Assembly: GCA_035760665.1 (NCBI GenBank)
Contig: DASTSN010000025.1
Span: forward strand, 1 to 64,000
Direction of reading: 5' to 3'
From: DASTSN01 sp035760665
GTDB lineage: Bacteria > Bacteroidota > Bacteroidia > Chitinophagales > Chitinophagaceae
DNA: 64,000 nucleotides
Below are positions 9,140 through 18,260 of this stretch, piece by piece. The notes beneath the pieces were generated by a model. The model ran no database searches, was not told the origin of the DNA, and saw only the letters and a list, made by a program, of their open reading frames with translations. Numbering within the stretch: position 1 is the stretch's first letter; every line of letters starts with the position of its first letter. Position numbers and translations under genes: made by a program.

Positions 9140-9247
9140 TACGGTGGATTTAAAACAAACTTACTGATTAATGGATCGTTTTATCCACCGAAAATATCAA
9201 CAGCATTGAATAAGTCTTTGCCGGGCAATCGGGATGGATCCAAAAAA

Positions 9248-10252
9248 CTACCGTCCGAAAACCAGTACCTGGAAACTGCCCGGTATCATAGCCGGTCTTC
9301 TTTCACCAGGCTGGGTCGTATTTTCAAAATCTGCCGTTGGCAAAAACACTTCGTGCGTCTTTTTGTCTATGGCAATTGTCCTGGCGCCTTTTTTCGTTGG
9401 CACATTTTCGGTTTTTGAAAACTTATCAGCCGATTCTTCCCGAATCACACTCAGCAGCCCTTCCCCACAACTGGCAAAAATATAATGCAGTTCCGGGTCA
9501 AATGCCACACCATCACAACCTTCGCCAATCGGCAGCTGAGCAACCACCGCGCCATTGGCAGCATTTATTACCAGCAATAATTTTTCACAACCGGCAAAAA
9601 GGCGGTTCGTTTTAAGATCAATTGCCAAACCGGTAGGCCCTTCACCCGGAGCAATAGACCAGCGCTTTTCTACCTTTTGCGTATTCATATTCACGACGAC
9701 AATTTCATTTTTATCTTCGATATTGACAAAAACCCGGCCCTTCTCATCAGAAACAGCTGTTTCGGGTTTACCGCCAACAGGAATGGTCGCCACCAATTTT
9801 TCTGTTACCGGATCAAGCAGCGAAAGATCATTACTCCGGCCATTGCAGGTAATAATTTTTTTGGAATACGGCTCATATAGTATAGCATCGGGATTCTCAC
9901 CTGTAGGTATTTGTGTAACTACCCGGTTATTCAGCAGATCAAAAACCGATACATTATTTAACCGTCCGTTACTGGTATACCCTTTGTGTAAATAGGGTAC
10001 AAATGCAATCCCGTGTACCCCGGTCGTATTGGGTATCACCGCAACCGAATCACCGGTCTTTTCATTAAGAATATTAACCTGGGTACCATGCGAAACATAA
10101 AGCCGCTGATTTTCAGGCCCCACAGCAAGATAATCCCACCAGCCGGGACTTGCAATATGATAGGTAGAAATGAGGTGGTACCCGCTTTGTGCATACATCA
10201 TATTGCCCGTTAACAACAACAGGCAGATCGCCATCGCTGAAAATTGTTTCAT
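9248..10252 (-). CDS. Exported YncE/YVTN-type beta-propeller protein
   Basis: A signal peptide (about residues 1-21, ending MMYAQ) is followed by seven or so short repeats of about 40 residues. Each has a strand like NRLYVSHG or KGYTSNGRLNNVSVFD and a strand like NRVVTQIPTGENPDAI, the pattern of 40-residue YVTN/YncE beta-propellers. E. coli YncE is a periplasmic DNA-binding propeller of similar size (353 residues against 334 here); in other bacteria the family includes c-type haem or surface proteins, but no CxxCH is present. The physiological role is unknown. It is 108 bases upstream of the arginase-fold gene on the same strand and divergent from the response regulator. Confidence 0.85.
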   Translation of the reverse strand: MKQFSAMAICLLLLTGNMMYAQSGYHLISTYHIASPGWWDYLAVGPENQRLYVSHGTQVNILNEKTGDSVAVIPNTTGVHGIAFVPYLHKGYTSNGRLNNVSVFDLLNNRVVTQIPTGENPDAILYEPYSKKIITCNGRSNDLSLLDPVTEKLVATIPVGGKPETAVSDEKGRVFVNIEDKNEIVVVNMNTQKVEKRWSIAPGEGPTGLAIDLKTNRLFAGCEKLLLVINAANGAVVAQLPIGEGCDGVAFDPELHYIFASCGEGLLSVIREESADKFSKTENVPTKKGARTIAIDKKTHEVFLPTADFENTTQPGERRPAMIPGSFQVLVFGR

Positions 10253-10413
10253 AATTAATTTAATTAAATATTAGATTGAATAAATAGGCATCCAGGCTTC
10301 GCAGGTAAGTTGCCGTTAAAACTAACAGGCAATTCTGTGGAAATACTGAAGTTAACCGCCGGTGATCAAGGAACCCAGGATTTTAAAATAAATACTGCGA
10401 CGCATGCAGCAGC

Positions 10414-10433
10414 TACAGTAATTTTATACTGTA
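10414..10433. promoter_or_regulatory. Candidate operator upstream of the two-component/efflux operon
   Basis: TACAGTA (10414-10420) and TACTGTA (10427-10433) form a perfect 7-bp inverted repeat with a 6-base AT spacer, 20 bases before the response-regulator ATG. The spacing would suit a dimeric regulator, possibly the OmpR-type protein coded next door acting on its own promoter; that is inference. The rest of 10253-10453 shows no gene. Confidence 0.4.
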
Positions 10434-10453
10434 ACTGAAAAAACGGTCATGTT

Positions 10454-11131
10454 ATGAAGATTTTGATTGTAGAAGATGAAAAAGCATTGAGCGACAGCAT
10501 TAGCAGCTACCTGAAAGCTGAAAATTTTATTTGCGATGTGGCCGGTGATTACCAAACAGGCCTTTTTAAAGTGGAATCTTTTGACTACGATTGTATTTTA
10601 CTCGACATAAACTTGCACAATGGAAGCGGTCTGGATATTTTACGGTCGTTAAAAGAAAACCATAAAACCGATGGTGTTATTATCATCTCTGCCCGTAATT
10701 CCCTGAACGATAAAATCGCCGGACTGCAATTAGGGGCCGATGATTACCTCGCCAAGCCCTTCCACTTATCTGAACTCGGCGCCAGGGTGGAAGCCATTAT
10801 CCGCAGAAAAAAATTTTCGGGCAATAATCTTATTCGCTTTCATGAATTATGCATCGATATCCGGGCAAAAACCGTATCAATACATGAAAAACCTGTGGAA
10901 CTTACAAAGAAAGAGTACCAGCTACTTTTATATTTCACCTATAATAAAGGTCGCGTGGTTTCCAAAAACGCTATTGCAGAGCATTTATGGGGTGAAGAAA
11001 TGGGTGACACAGGCAGTTACGATTTTATTTACACACATATAAAAAACCTGCGTAAAAAACTGGTCGAGGCCGGCTGCCACGATTACATTCAGTCTGTTTA
11101 CGGGATGGGCTACAAATTCACCGCTGTATGA
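10454..11131 (+). CDS. OmpR/PhoB-family response regulator
   Basis: The receiver domain (about residues 1-115) has the acidic pair at Glu7/Asp8, phospho-acceptor Asp51 in CILLDINLHNGSG, Ser79 in the ISAR element and Lys101 in DDYLAKPF. A winged-helix DNA-binding domain follows (about 128-222), with LTKKEYQLLLYF and the terminal YIQSVYGMGYKF. The stop overlaps the start of the kinase gene by four bases (ATGA), so the two are translationally coupled. Its position at the head of a kinase, PepSY-like, TolC, MFP and RND cluster suggests that it controls that efflux system. A palindrome at 10414-10433 is a possible binding site. Confidence 0.95.
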   Translation: MKILIVEDEKALSDSISSYLKAENFICDVAGDYQTGLFKVESFDYDCILLDINLHNGSGLDILRSLKENHKTDGVIIISARNSLNDKIAGLQLGADDYLAKPFHLSELGARVEAIIRRKKFSGNNLIRFHELCIDIRAKTVSIHEKPVELTKKEYQLLLYFTYNKGRVVSKNAIAEHLWGEEMGDTGSYDFIYTHIKNLRKKLVEAGCHDYIQSVYGMGYKFTAV

Positions 11132-12375
11132 AATTATTTACCCGTTATAGTCGTATCAATTTTGCAGCCACAACGGCCGTGCTGGTAGCCGGTAGTATTA
11201 TTTTTTATTTCATCATTCATTATGTACTGATCCGGCAACTTGACGAAACACTGAAAGTTGAAGAAGCCGAGATACTGGATTTTGTCAGTAAAAGAGACAG
11301 CTTGCCGCCACCTGCCAACTACAAAGACCAGCATGTGCGGTTTTATGCAAGCGACAAGCCGGTAAAACGAGGGTTTTTCAGCAGCATCATGTACGATACC
11401 GTTGAAAATGAAAAACAAATATTCCGTGTGCTGCGATTTCCCATCAATGCTGACCATAAAACCTACATAGCCACCGTGAGTAAATCACAGGTAGAAACGG
11501 AAGACCTGCTGTTTCTTATGGTGCTTATCACTATTGGCATTATTGTTCTTTTGTTATTTTTTCAGTTTATTATCAACCGCCTGCTGGTCAAAAAAATGTG
11601 GCGGCCTTTTCACCATACACTGCAAACAATCAAACAGTTTACTGTCACCAATCAAGAAGAAGTTGTTTTGCCAGCAACGAATATTGATGAGTTTACACAA
11701 CTGAACAACGCCCTGAACCTGATGACAGAAAAAATGCGCAATGATTATGTATCGCTGAAAAGCTTTGCCGATACCGCCTCACATGAAATGCAAACACCCC
11801 TTGCCGTCATTAACTCAAAACTTGATTTATTGATTCAGGATCAAAGCCTGGATGAAAAACAAACAAAACAGCTGGCGGCCATGTACGACGCCGTTGGCAG
11901 ACTCCGCAAACTGAATCAGTCTCTGCTGCTGATTACTAAAATAGAAAATCAGCAGTTTCTGCAAACCAGCCGGGTGAATTTGAGAAAACTGATCGAAAAT
12001 AAATTGATACAACTGGAAGAGCTGATTGTGGCCCGCCACCTGAATATAAGCACTGACCTTGCAGACGTCAGTATCAGTATCAATCCATACCTGGCAGACA
12101 TTCTTTTAAATAACTTATTAACGAATGCAATTCGCCATAATACAGACAATGGTACAATCATCATTCTTCTGCAGCAGCAATCGTTAAGCGTCAGGAATAC
12201 AGGTCATCCGCTGGGTTTTGATGCCTCAAGGCTTTTTGACCGGTTCAGGAAAGATAATGCCTCAGAAGGTGTGGGCCTGGGGCTGGCGATTGTAAAACAA
12301 ATTTGCGATAGCTCGGGCTTTACCATTCAATACAGGTACGATAATGGCCAGCATATATTCACCATTGACTGGTAA
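11128..12375 (+). CDS. Two-component sensor histidine kinase
   Basis: The 415-residue membrane kinase has transmembrane segments at about 12-34 and 128-150 enclosing a periplasmic sensor of about 95 residues. Then come a HAMP-like linker, a dimerisation/phospho-acceptor helix with His219 in DTASHEMQTPLAV, and a HATPase domain with the N-box (LLNNLLTNAIRHN) and G-box (EGVGLGLAIVKQI). The ATP-binding domain is on the short side but the motifs are present. It overlaps the response regulator by four bases. The stimulus is unknown; the downstream PepSY-like and efflux genes suggest an envelope or toxic-compound signal. Confidence 0.95.
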   Translation: MKLFTRYSRINFAATTAVLVAGSIIFYFIIHYVLIRQLDETLKVEEAEILDFVSKRDSLPPPANYKDQHVRFYASDKPVKRGFFSSIMYDTVENEKQIFRVLRFPINADHKTYIATVSKSQVETEDLLFLMVLITIGIIVLLLFFQFIINRLLVKKMWRPFHHTLQTIKQFTVTNQEEVVLPATNIDEFTQLNNALNLMTEKMRNDYVSLKSFADTASHEMQTPLAVINSKLDLLIQDQSLDEKQTKQLAAMYDAVGRLRKLNQSLLLITKIENQQFLQTSRVNLRKLIENKLIQLEELIVARHLNISTDLADVSISINPYLADILLNNLLTNAIRHNTDNGTIIILLQQQSLSVRNTGHPLGFDASRLFDRFRKDNASEGVGLGLAIVKQICDSSGFTIQYRYDNGQHIFTIDW

Positions 12376-12439
12376 CTTCAAAATTCCTCCAAAATCAGGT
12401 TATACTTTGCTTTGATTTTATAACCTTTAAACATAATTT

Positions 12440-12874
12440 ATGAAAACAACTGGAGTAATTTTAGCATCGCTATTTGTTGTTTTTACAGGCATCAGCACGG
12501 TCTGTCGGGCACAAAAGCTAAAGGTTCCTGAAAAGGTGCAAACCGCCTTTGCTGAAAAATTTCCGGGCGCCACACAGGTAAAATGGGGGAAAGAAAATGC
12601 AAAGGAATACGAAGCCGAATTCAAACTGAATAATAAACCCGTTTCGGCAAATTTTGATACCGACGGTAACTGGAAAGAAACAGAGTCCGTCATTGAGAAC
12701 AATAGCCTGCCCGCCCCCGTTATTTCCGCAATTAAAAAGAAATATCCGTCAGGTAAAATAATCCTGGCAGAACAAACCGAACAGCCAGGCAAAACTCTTT
12801 ACGAGGTTACAGTAAATGTGAATGGCAAAAAGAAAAGCATTGAAATGAATGCCGACGGATCGGCAGCTGAATAA
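12440..12874 (+). CDS. Exported PepSY-like (BLIP-fold) protein
   Basis: A 144-residue protein with a signal peptide (to about residue 25, CRAQ) and two copies of a small alpha/beta unit: VQTAFAEKFPGATQVKWGKE with its following strand EYEAEFKLNNKPVSANFD, then VISAIKKKYPSGKIILAEQ followed by YEVTVNVNGKKKSIEMNADG. The PGAxxVKW and D(T/A)DG features match the PepSY-like domain (formerly DUF2874) common in Bacteroidota periplasmic proteins. The biochemical role of this family is not settled; it is often found beside two-component systems. Here it lies 64 bases after the kinase and 47 before the TolC gene, so it probably belongs to the same unit. Confidence 0.85.
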   Translation: MKTTGVILASLFVVFTGISTVCRAQKLKVPEKVQTAFAEKFPGATQVKWGKENAKEYEAEFKLNNKPVSANFDTDGNWKETESVIENNSLPAPVISAIKKKYPSGKIILAEQTEQPGKTLYEVTVNVNGKKKSIEMNADGSAAE

Positions 12875-12921
12875 AATTGCTGCAGGGTTCAGTCAGGCTT
12901 CAGCAGCTCACTTTTTTATTT

Positions 12922-14163
12922 ATGTTTAAAAAAATTTTACTCTTCATCGTCGGATCCTTTGGGGTTGCAGAAGGAATATGCCAGCAAAACACACTGGCAT
13001 ATTTTCTTGAAAAGGCCGCACAAAACAGTCCTTTACTTAAAGATTATGCAAACCAGGTTCAAAGCAATTATATTGACAGCAGCCGAATACGGGCAACCTA
13101 CAAGCCACAGGTGAATGCCAGCAGTGTAAATGCCTACGCACCCCTGATACACGGATATGGATATGACGAGGCTTTGTCTAATATTGGTAACTTTAATGAA
13201 TTGCTGACGGTTTCAAAACAATTGGTAAGCAAATCAAATCTTGATAACCAGTTCAATGCAATACGGCTGGCCAATGCGTCGCTGGAAGTTTTGCAGAAAA
13301 TTTCTGTAAAAGACCTGCAGAAGACTGTGACTGCTCAATACATCACCGCTTACGGCAGCTACCAGCAATACCTGTACAATAATGAAGTATACCGTTTATT
13401 ATCCGGAGAAGACACCCTGTTAAAAGCGCTGGCCCGCGCCAATGTATACAGGCAAACAGATTACCTGGCTTTTCTGGTTACGCTCCGGCAACAAGAATTG
13501 TTAGTGAAACAAGCGCAAACTCAATTTGAAAATGATTACGCACAATTAAATTATTTAAGCGGGTTATTCGATACATCATTCAGGCCTTTGACAGAACCTG
13601 AATTAACCATTGACAAACCAATTGGAATCGAAGAATCTGTTTATTATCAAAAATTTTCGCTGGACAGCCTACTGCTGAAAAACGAAGATGCCCGTATCGA
13701 TTTCAGCTATAAGCCCAAAGTCAACGTCTATGCCGATGCGGGTTTCGTTTCCAGTTTGCAATACCTGCCGTATAAAAATTTTGGCACCAGCTTCGGTATA
13801 ACAATCAGCGTACCCATTTATGACGGGAAACAGAAAAAAATGCAGCACGATAAGATAAACCTGGCAGAACAAACAAGAAAAAACTATCGAGATTTTTTCA
13901 AATCACAGTACAGCCAGCAGGTAGCACAGCTATTGCAGCAACTGGAATCTGCTGTTGAAACAATTGCGCTGGCAAAAGAGCAGCTGACATATTCCCGGGG
14001 GCTTATTGAAGCAAACGGGAAATTGCTGGTAACGGGGGATGTACATATAGCTGATTACATCCTGGCGATTAACAACTATTTAGCCACAAGAAATATTATT
14101 ACGGTTAACAGCATCAACAGGCTTCAAATTATTAATCAACTGAATTACTGGAACAAACAATGA
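12922..14163 (+). CDS. TolC-family outer-membrane efflux protein
   Basis: The 413-residue protein starts at the ATG at 12922, which gives a clean signal peptide (MFKKILLFIVGSFGVAEGICQQ); an in-frame TTG 45 bases upstream would bury it. It has two long coiled-coil helical repeats (about 30-215 and 245-410), for example the YNNEVYRLLSGEDTLLKALARAN region and the second-half LLQQLESAVETIALAKEQL, plus short beta-strand segments such as KPKVNVYADAGFVSSLQ. This is the trimeric outer-membrane duct of a tripartite efflux pump, somewhat shorter than E. coli TolC. Its last four bases overlap the membrane-fusion gene start (ATGA). Confidence 0.9.
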   Translation: MFKKILLFIVGSFGVAEGICQQNTLAYFLEKAAQNSPLLKDYANQVQSNYIDSSRIRATYKPQVNASSVNAYAPLIHGYGYDEALSNIGNFNELLTVSKQLVSKSNLDNQFNAIRLANASLEVLQKISVKDLQKTVTAQYITAYGSYQQYLYNNEVYRLLSGEDTLLKALARANVYRQTDYLAFLVTLRQQELLVKQAQTQFENDYAQLNYLSGLFDTSFRPLTEPELTIDKPIGIEESVYYQKFSLDSLLLKNEDARIDFSYKPKVNVYADAGFVSSLQYLPYKNFGTSFGITISVPIYDGKQKKMQHDKINLAEQTRKNYRDFFKSQYSQQVAQLLQQLESAVETIALAKEQLTYSRGLIEANGKLLVTGDVHIADYILAINNYLATRNIITVNSINRLQIINQLNYWNKQ

Positions 14164-15101
14164 GCAAGCAATTAAAGTGTATCTACACCTTCATTATTCC
14201 GGCTGTTTTATTTGCAGCCTGTAAACAGCCGGCCCCTGAAGAGACGGCTCCTGAAAATATTGAAACCATCACCCCGGTTACTGTTACCCATCCGGTAAAA
14301 CAGGCAATGTCGGAAACTATTGACGTCAATGCCATTTCTGCCTTCTTACTGAAAACCTATGCAAAGGCTACTGCAAACGGTTACCTGCAGTCTGTAAATG
14401 TGCATATTGGCGATTTTGTAAAAAGAGGACAAGTCCTGTTCAGTATTCAAACGAAAGAGGCGGCAGCTTTGGGTAACATCATTAACAGCCTTGACACCTC
14501 CCTCCATTTCCAGGGAACCATTAAAGTGACAGCTCCTTCGAACGGCTATATTACGCAACTCACCTATACTGCCGGAAATTATGTACAGGACGGTGAGCAG
14601 TTGGCGGAAATAACTGATAGTAAAAGTTTTGTCTTCTTGCTGGACCTCCCCTACGAACTGAAAAAATACCTGCCGCTAAACCGAAACCTGCAGCTATACC
14701 TGCCCGATAGCACTGTATTCCAGGGGCGCATCCAGTCATCTCTGCCAGTGGTTGATTCCGTATCCCAAACCCAACGATTGGTTATATCCACCAATAGCAC
14801 AAAGCTGATCCCCGAAAACCTGATTGCAAAAGTGCGTTTGGTAAAAAAATTACAGCCCAACAGCACCACCCTGCCAAGGGGAGCAGTACTGACGGATGAA
14901 ACACAAACGGAATTCTGGATCATGCAACTGATCAATGATTCCACTGCCGTAAAAATTCCCATACGGAAAGGAATCGAATCAGCTGAAGCCATTGAAATAG
15001 TTTCGCCGGCACTTGCTGATTCAGCTCGCATACTCACCAGCGGCAATTACGGGCTGCCCGATACCGCAAGGGTAACAATCAATACAACTGTAAGTAACTA
15101 A
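14160..15101 (+). CDS. Efflux RND transporter periplasmic adaptor (membrane-fusion) lipoprotein
   Basis: This 313-residue adaptor links the RND pump to the TolC duct. The N-terminus ends in LFAAC with Cys21, a lipoprotein-type signal (position -3 is Phe rather than Leu). A lipoyl-like/biotinyl-like domain is evident: ANGYLQSVNVHIGDFVKRGQ, then VTAPSNGYITQLTYTAGNYV, with only a very short hairpin between the halves. That is a compact form, shorter than the usual 350-400 residues. Beta-barrel and membrane-proximal strands follow (DSTVFQGRIQSSLPVVDSVS, LPRGAVLTDETQTEFWIM). It is coupled to the TolC gene by a 4-base overlap and followed after 51 bases by the pump gene. Confidence 0.92.
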   Translation: MSKQLKCIYTFIIPAVLFAACKQPAPEETAPENIETITPVTVTHPVKQAMSETIDVNAISAFLLKTYAKATANGYLQSVNVHIGDFVKRGQVLFSIQTKEAAALGNIINSLDTSLHFQGTIKVTAPSNGYITQLTYTAGNYVQDGEQLAEITDSKSFVFLLDLPYELKKYLPLNRNLQLYLPDSTVFQGRIQSSLPVVDSVSQTQRLVISTNSTKLIPENLIAKVRLVKKLQPNSTTLPRGAVLTDETQTEFWIMQLINDSTAVKIPIRKGIESAEAIEIVSPALADSARILTSGNYGLPDTARVTINTTVSN

Positions 15102-15152
15102 AACCGCAAAAATGCGAAACAGTTACCAACCAAATCAACACCATTTTAACTC

Positions 15153-18100
15153 ATGCGCAATTTTTTTGTAACCTATAAAAATCCATTCTCGGTTATTATT
15201 GTAATTCTCCTGCTGGCAGGTGGATTCGTTTACAGCAAAATGCAGACAGGACTTTTCCCTGAAATCACTTTTCCAAAAATAAAAGTTATTGCAGATGACG
15301 GGCAACAACCGGTTGACAAAATGATGATCACCGTTACCCGGCCGCTGGAAAACGCCATCAAAAAAGTACCTGACTTAAAAGATATCCGCAGCATAACAAG
15401 CAGGGGTAGTTGCGAAATATCTGCCTTCCTCGACTGGAAGTCCGATATTAATATCAGCCAGCAACGAATTGAATCCCGCATTGCTGAAATAAGGAATGAA
15501 TTACCACCGGGCGTACAAATCACCGTGGAACGCATGAATCCATCGATACTGCCGGTCATAGGCTATTCAATGGAAAGCAATAACAGATCGCCAATAGAAA
15601 TGAATTTACTGGCCCAGTATACCATCAAACCGTTCCTGTCGCAAGTAGAAGGTGTATCGGAAATCAGAATCATTGGCGGTAAGACTAAAGAATACTGGAT
15701 TACTCTGAACCAGCAAAAGATCAATACGCTGGGACTCACCCCCGAGAAAGTGGCTGCGGCATTGAATCAGACCAATTTTATCCAGTCCAACGGCTACCTG
15801 TCGGATTTCAGAAAAATGTATTTGACCATAACAGATGCCTCGGTACGGACAAAAGAGCAACTGGAAAATATTGTGATCGGCAACAATGGCCAGCGAATCG
15901 TTTTGTTGAAAGATATTGCACAAATAGCCGTACAGGAAGCTAAACAGTACGTAAAAATCAATGCCAATGGTAAAGAAGGGGTTTTAATCGCTGTGATCAA
16001 GCAGCCCTCTGCTAACGTTGCAGAGTTGTCGGCAGCTATGGAAGCAAAACTAAAAGACCTTAAAAAAATAATCCCGCCAGATATCCGCATCATACCCTAT
16101 TATGACCAGGCCAGCTTTGTAAACGATGCCGTAAAAAGTGTGACTGACAGCCTGTGGATCGGGCTGGCGCTTGCCATTATTGTTGCTATTTTGTTTCTCA
16201 GGTCACTCAAAGCAAGCAGCGTCATCTTGGTAACAATTCCGCTTATTCTTTCGTTGACATTAATTGTGCTGTACGTTACGGGGCAAACACTGAATATTAT
16301 GACCCTTGGGGCTATTGCCGCCGCCATCGGATTAATAATTGATGATGCAATTGTGGTGGTAGAACAAATCCACCGAACACATGAAGAGCACCCGGAGGAA
16401 TCTTCCCGTTCCCTGGTTCAGCAAGCTATCCATTATCTCTTTCCCGCCATGGTAGGCTCCTCGTTAAGTACGATTGTTATTTTTTTACCATTTGCATTAA
16501 TGAGCGGTGTGGCCGGCGCTTATTTTAAAGTGATGACCAATACAATGATCATCACACTTACCTGTTCGTTCTTAGTAACCTGGCTGTTACTCCCGGTAAT
16601 TTATCTTCTGTTTAGTTTACCTGAAAAAACAGCAGCAAAGCAAAACCAGGATAAGTCGCACCAGGTGAAGCCCAAAAAATGGGTAAACTTCTTTATTCAC
16701 CGTCCGCTTATCAGCCTTGGTATGATAGCCGTATTGTTAGCTTCCATTTTTTATATTCTGCCTAAACTGGAGACCGGCTTCCTGCCGGATATGGATGAGG
16801 GCAGCATTGTCCTGGATTATAATTCTCCGCCCGGTACCTCGCTGGAGGAAACTGACCGCATGTTGCGGGAAGTTGAAAAAATAATTGCTACCGTTCCGGA
16901 GGTGCAGGCTTATTCCAGGAGAACAGGCACACAAATGGGATTTTTTATTACGGAACCGAACAGAGGTGATTACCTCATTCAGCTAAAGAAGAACCGTACC
17001 AAATCTACAGAAGAAGTGATCAGTGACTTGCGTGAACAGATTGAAAAATCACAACCGGCTCTTCGCATAGATTTTGGCCAGGTGATTGGTGATATGCTTG
17101 GCGACCTGATGGAATCTGTACAACCCATCGAAATTAAAATCTTCGGTAGAGATCAAAACCGGTTGCAACAACTCTCCAGGCAGGTAGCCGGTATTATTGA
17201 AAAGATCAATGGCACAGCCGATGTTTTTGATGGCATCACCATTGCCGGCCCGTCCATTGACATTGAGCCCAATTCCACAACGCTTGCCCAGTTCGGCATC
17301 TCACCGGCCAGCCTGCAATACCAGCTTCAAACAGCGCTGGAAGGAAATATTGCCGGAAGTGTGTATGACAAAGACCAACTAAGCACTATTCGATTAGTAT
17401 ACCCCGGAAGCCGAAAGTTAAGCGTGGAAGACATTAAACAACTGCAAATATTTTTACCCAACGGGCAACTCAAACCAGTGGGCCAACTGGCAACTGTGAC
17501 ACTAAACGCTGGTGATGCAGAAATTCAACGCGAAAACCTGCAAATGATGGGAGTCGTTACTGCGCGGCTCGAAAACCGAGATCTGGGCAGCACCATCCGG
17601 GAAATTCAGCAACAGGTTGCCGGCCAAATAGCCCTGCCGCAGGGGTACAGTATTGAATACGGGGGCGCCTTTGCGGAACAACAGCAATCCTTCAATGAGT
17701 TACTGATCATATTAATAGCGGCCAGCTTGCTTGTATTCGGCGTAATCCTGTTCCTGTTCAAAGATTTTCGCGTAGCGTGCCTGATTCTATTAATTGCCAT
17801 ACTGGGTATTTCGGGCAGCTATTTAGGCTTATATATAACCGGCACACCCCTGAATGTCGGAAGCTACACCGGCTTAATTATGATTGTAGGCATCATTGGG
17901 GAAAACGCCATATTCACGTTTCTGCAATTCAGGGAAATTCTGCTCAAAGGATATAGCGTTGATGAAGCAATTGTGTATGCAATTTCAACCCGCCTCAGGC
18001 CCAAACTGATGACAGCGCTGGGCGCCATTATTGCCCTGTTGCCTATAGCGCTGGGCATTGGAACCGGTGCGCAGCTGCATCAGCCACTCGCCATTTCCGT

Positions 18101-18203
18101 GATCGGCGGTTTCATCATTGCTTTGCCCCTTTTATTAATTGTATTACCCTCCCTGCTGCTTTTATTGTTTAAAAAACAAAAGAATCATTACGTACCGCGC
18201 TAA
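15153..18203 (+). CDS. Efflux RND transporter permease subunit (AcrB/HAE type)
   Basis: The 1016-residue inner-membrane pump has the usual twofold design: one N-terminal transmembrane helix, a large periplasmic loop, helices 2-6 (from about residue 335), a second N-terminal-like helix (about 520), a second loop, and a final helix block from about 850. The proton-relay motif in helix 4 reads GLIIDDAIVVVE, with Asp397 and Asp398 equivalent to AcrB Asp407/408. This favours the drug/hydrophobe (HAE) class over heavy-metal pumps. It is the last gene of the regulator-kinase-PepSY-TolC-adaptor-pump unit. The substrate is unknown. Confidence 0.95.
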   Translation: MRNFFVTYKNPFSVIIVILLLAGGFVYSKMQTGLFPEITFPKIKVIADDGQQPVDKMMITVTRPLENAIKKVPDLKDIRSITSRGSCEISAFLDWKSDINISQQRIESRIAEIRNELPPGVQITVERMNPSILPVIGYSMESNNRSPIEMNLLAQYTIKPFLSQVEGVSEIRIIGGKTKEYWITLNQQKINTLGLTPEKVAAALNQTNFIQSNGYLSDFRKMYLTITDASVRTKEQLENIVIGNNGQRIVLLKDIAQIAVQEAKQYVKINANGKEGVLIAVIKQPSANVAELSAAMEAKLKDLKKIIPPDIRIIPYYDQASFVNDAVKSVTDSLWIGLALAIIVAILFLRSLKASSVILVTIPLILSLTLIVLYVTGQTLNIMTLGAIAAAIGLIIDDAIVVVEQIHRTHEEHPEESSRSLVQQAIHYLFPAMVGSSLSTIVIFLPFALMSGVAGAYFKVMTNTMIITLTCSFLVTWLLLPVIYLLFSLPEKTAAKQNQDKSHQVKPKKWVNFFIHRPLISLGMIAVLLASIFYILPKLETGFLPDMDEGSIVLDYNSPPGTSLEETDRMLREVEKIIATVPEVQAYSRRTGTQMGFFITEPNRGDYLIQLKKNRTKSTEEVISDLREQIEKSQPALRIDFGQVIGDMLGDLMESVQPIEIKIFGRDQNRLQQLSRQVAGIIEKINGTADVFDGITIAGPSIDIEPNSTTLAQFGISPASLQYQLQTALEGNIAGSVYDKDQLSTIRLVYPGSRKLSVEDIKQLQIFLPNGQLKPVGQLATVTLNAGDAEIQRENLQMMGVVTARLENRDLGSTIREIQQQVAGQIALPQGYSIEYGGAFAEQQQSFNELLIILIAASLLVFGVILFLFKDFRVACLILLIAILGISGSYLGLYITGTPLNVGSYTGLIMIVGIIGENAIFTFLQFREILLKGYSVDEAIVYAISTRLRPKLMTALGAIIALLPIALGIGTGAQLHQPLAISVIGGFIIALPLLLIVLPSLLLLLFKKQKNHYVPR

Positions 18204-18248
18204 TACAAAGCCTACCGCGGCCCATGAAAGTTTCCATCCTGCATTCCC

Positions 18249-18256
18249 TATCTTTG
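18249..18256 (+). promoter_or_regulatory. TAnnTTTG -7 box of pheS
   Basis: TATCTTTG matches the Bacteroidota -7 consensus TAnnTTTG exactly and ends four bases before the pheS ATG. A start of transcription about seven bases downstream of the box centre would fall at or beside the start codon, giving a leaderless or nearly leaderless message. A TTTC lies 18 bases upstream as a weak -33 match. Confidence 0.5.
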
Positions 18257-18260
18257 CTGC

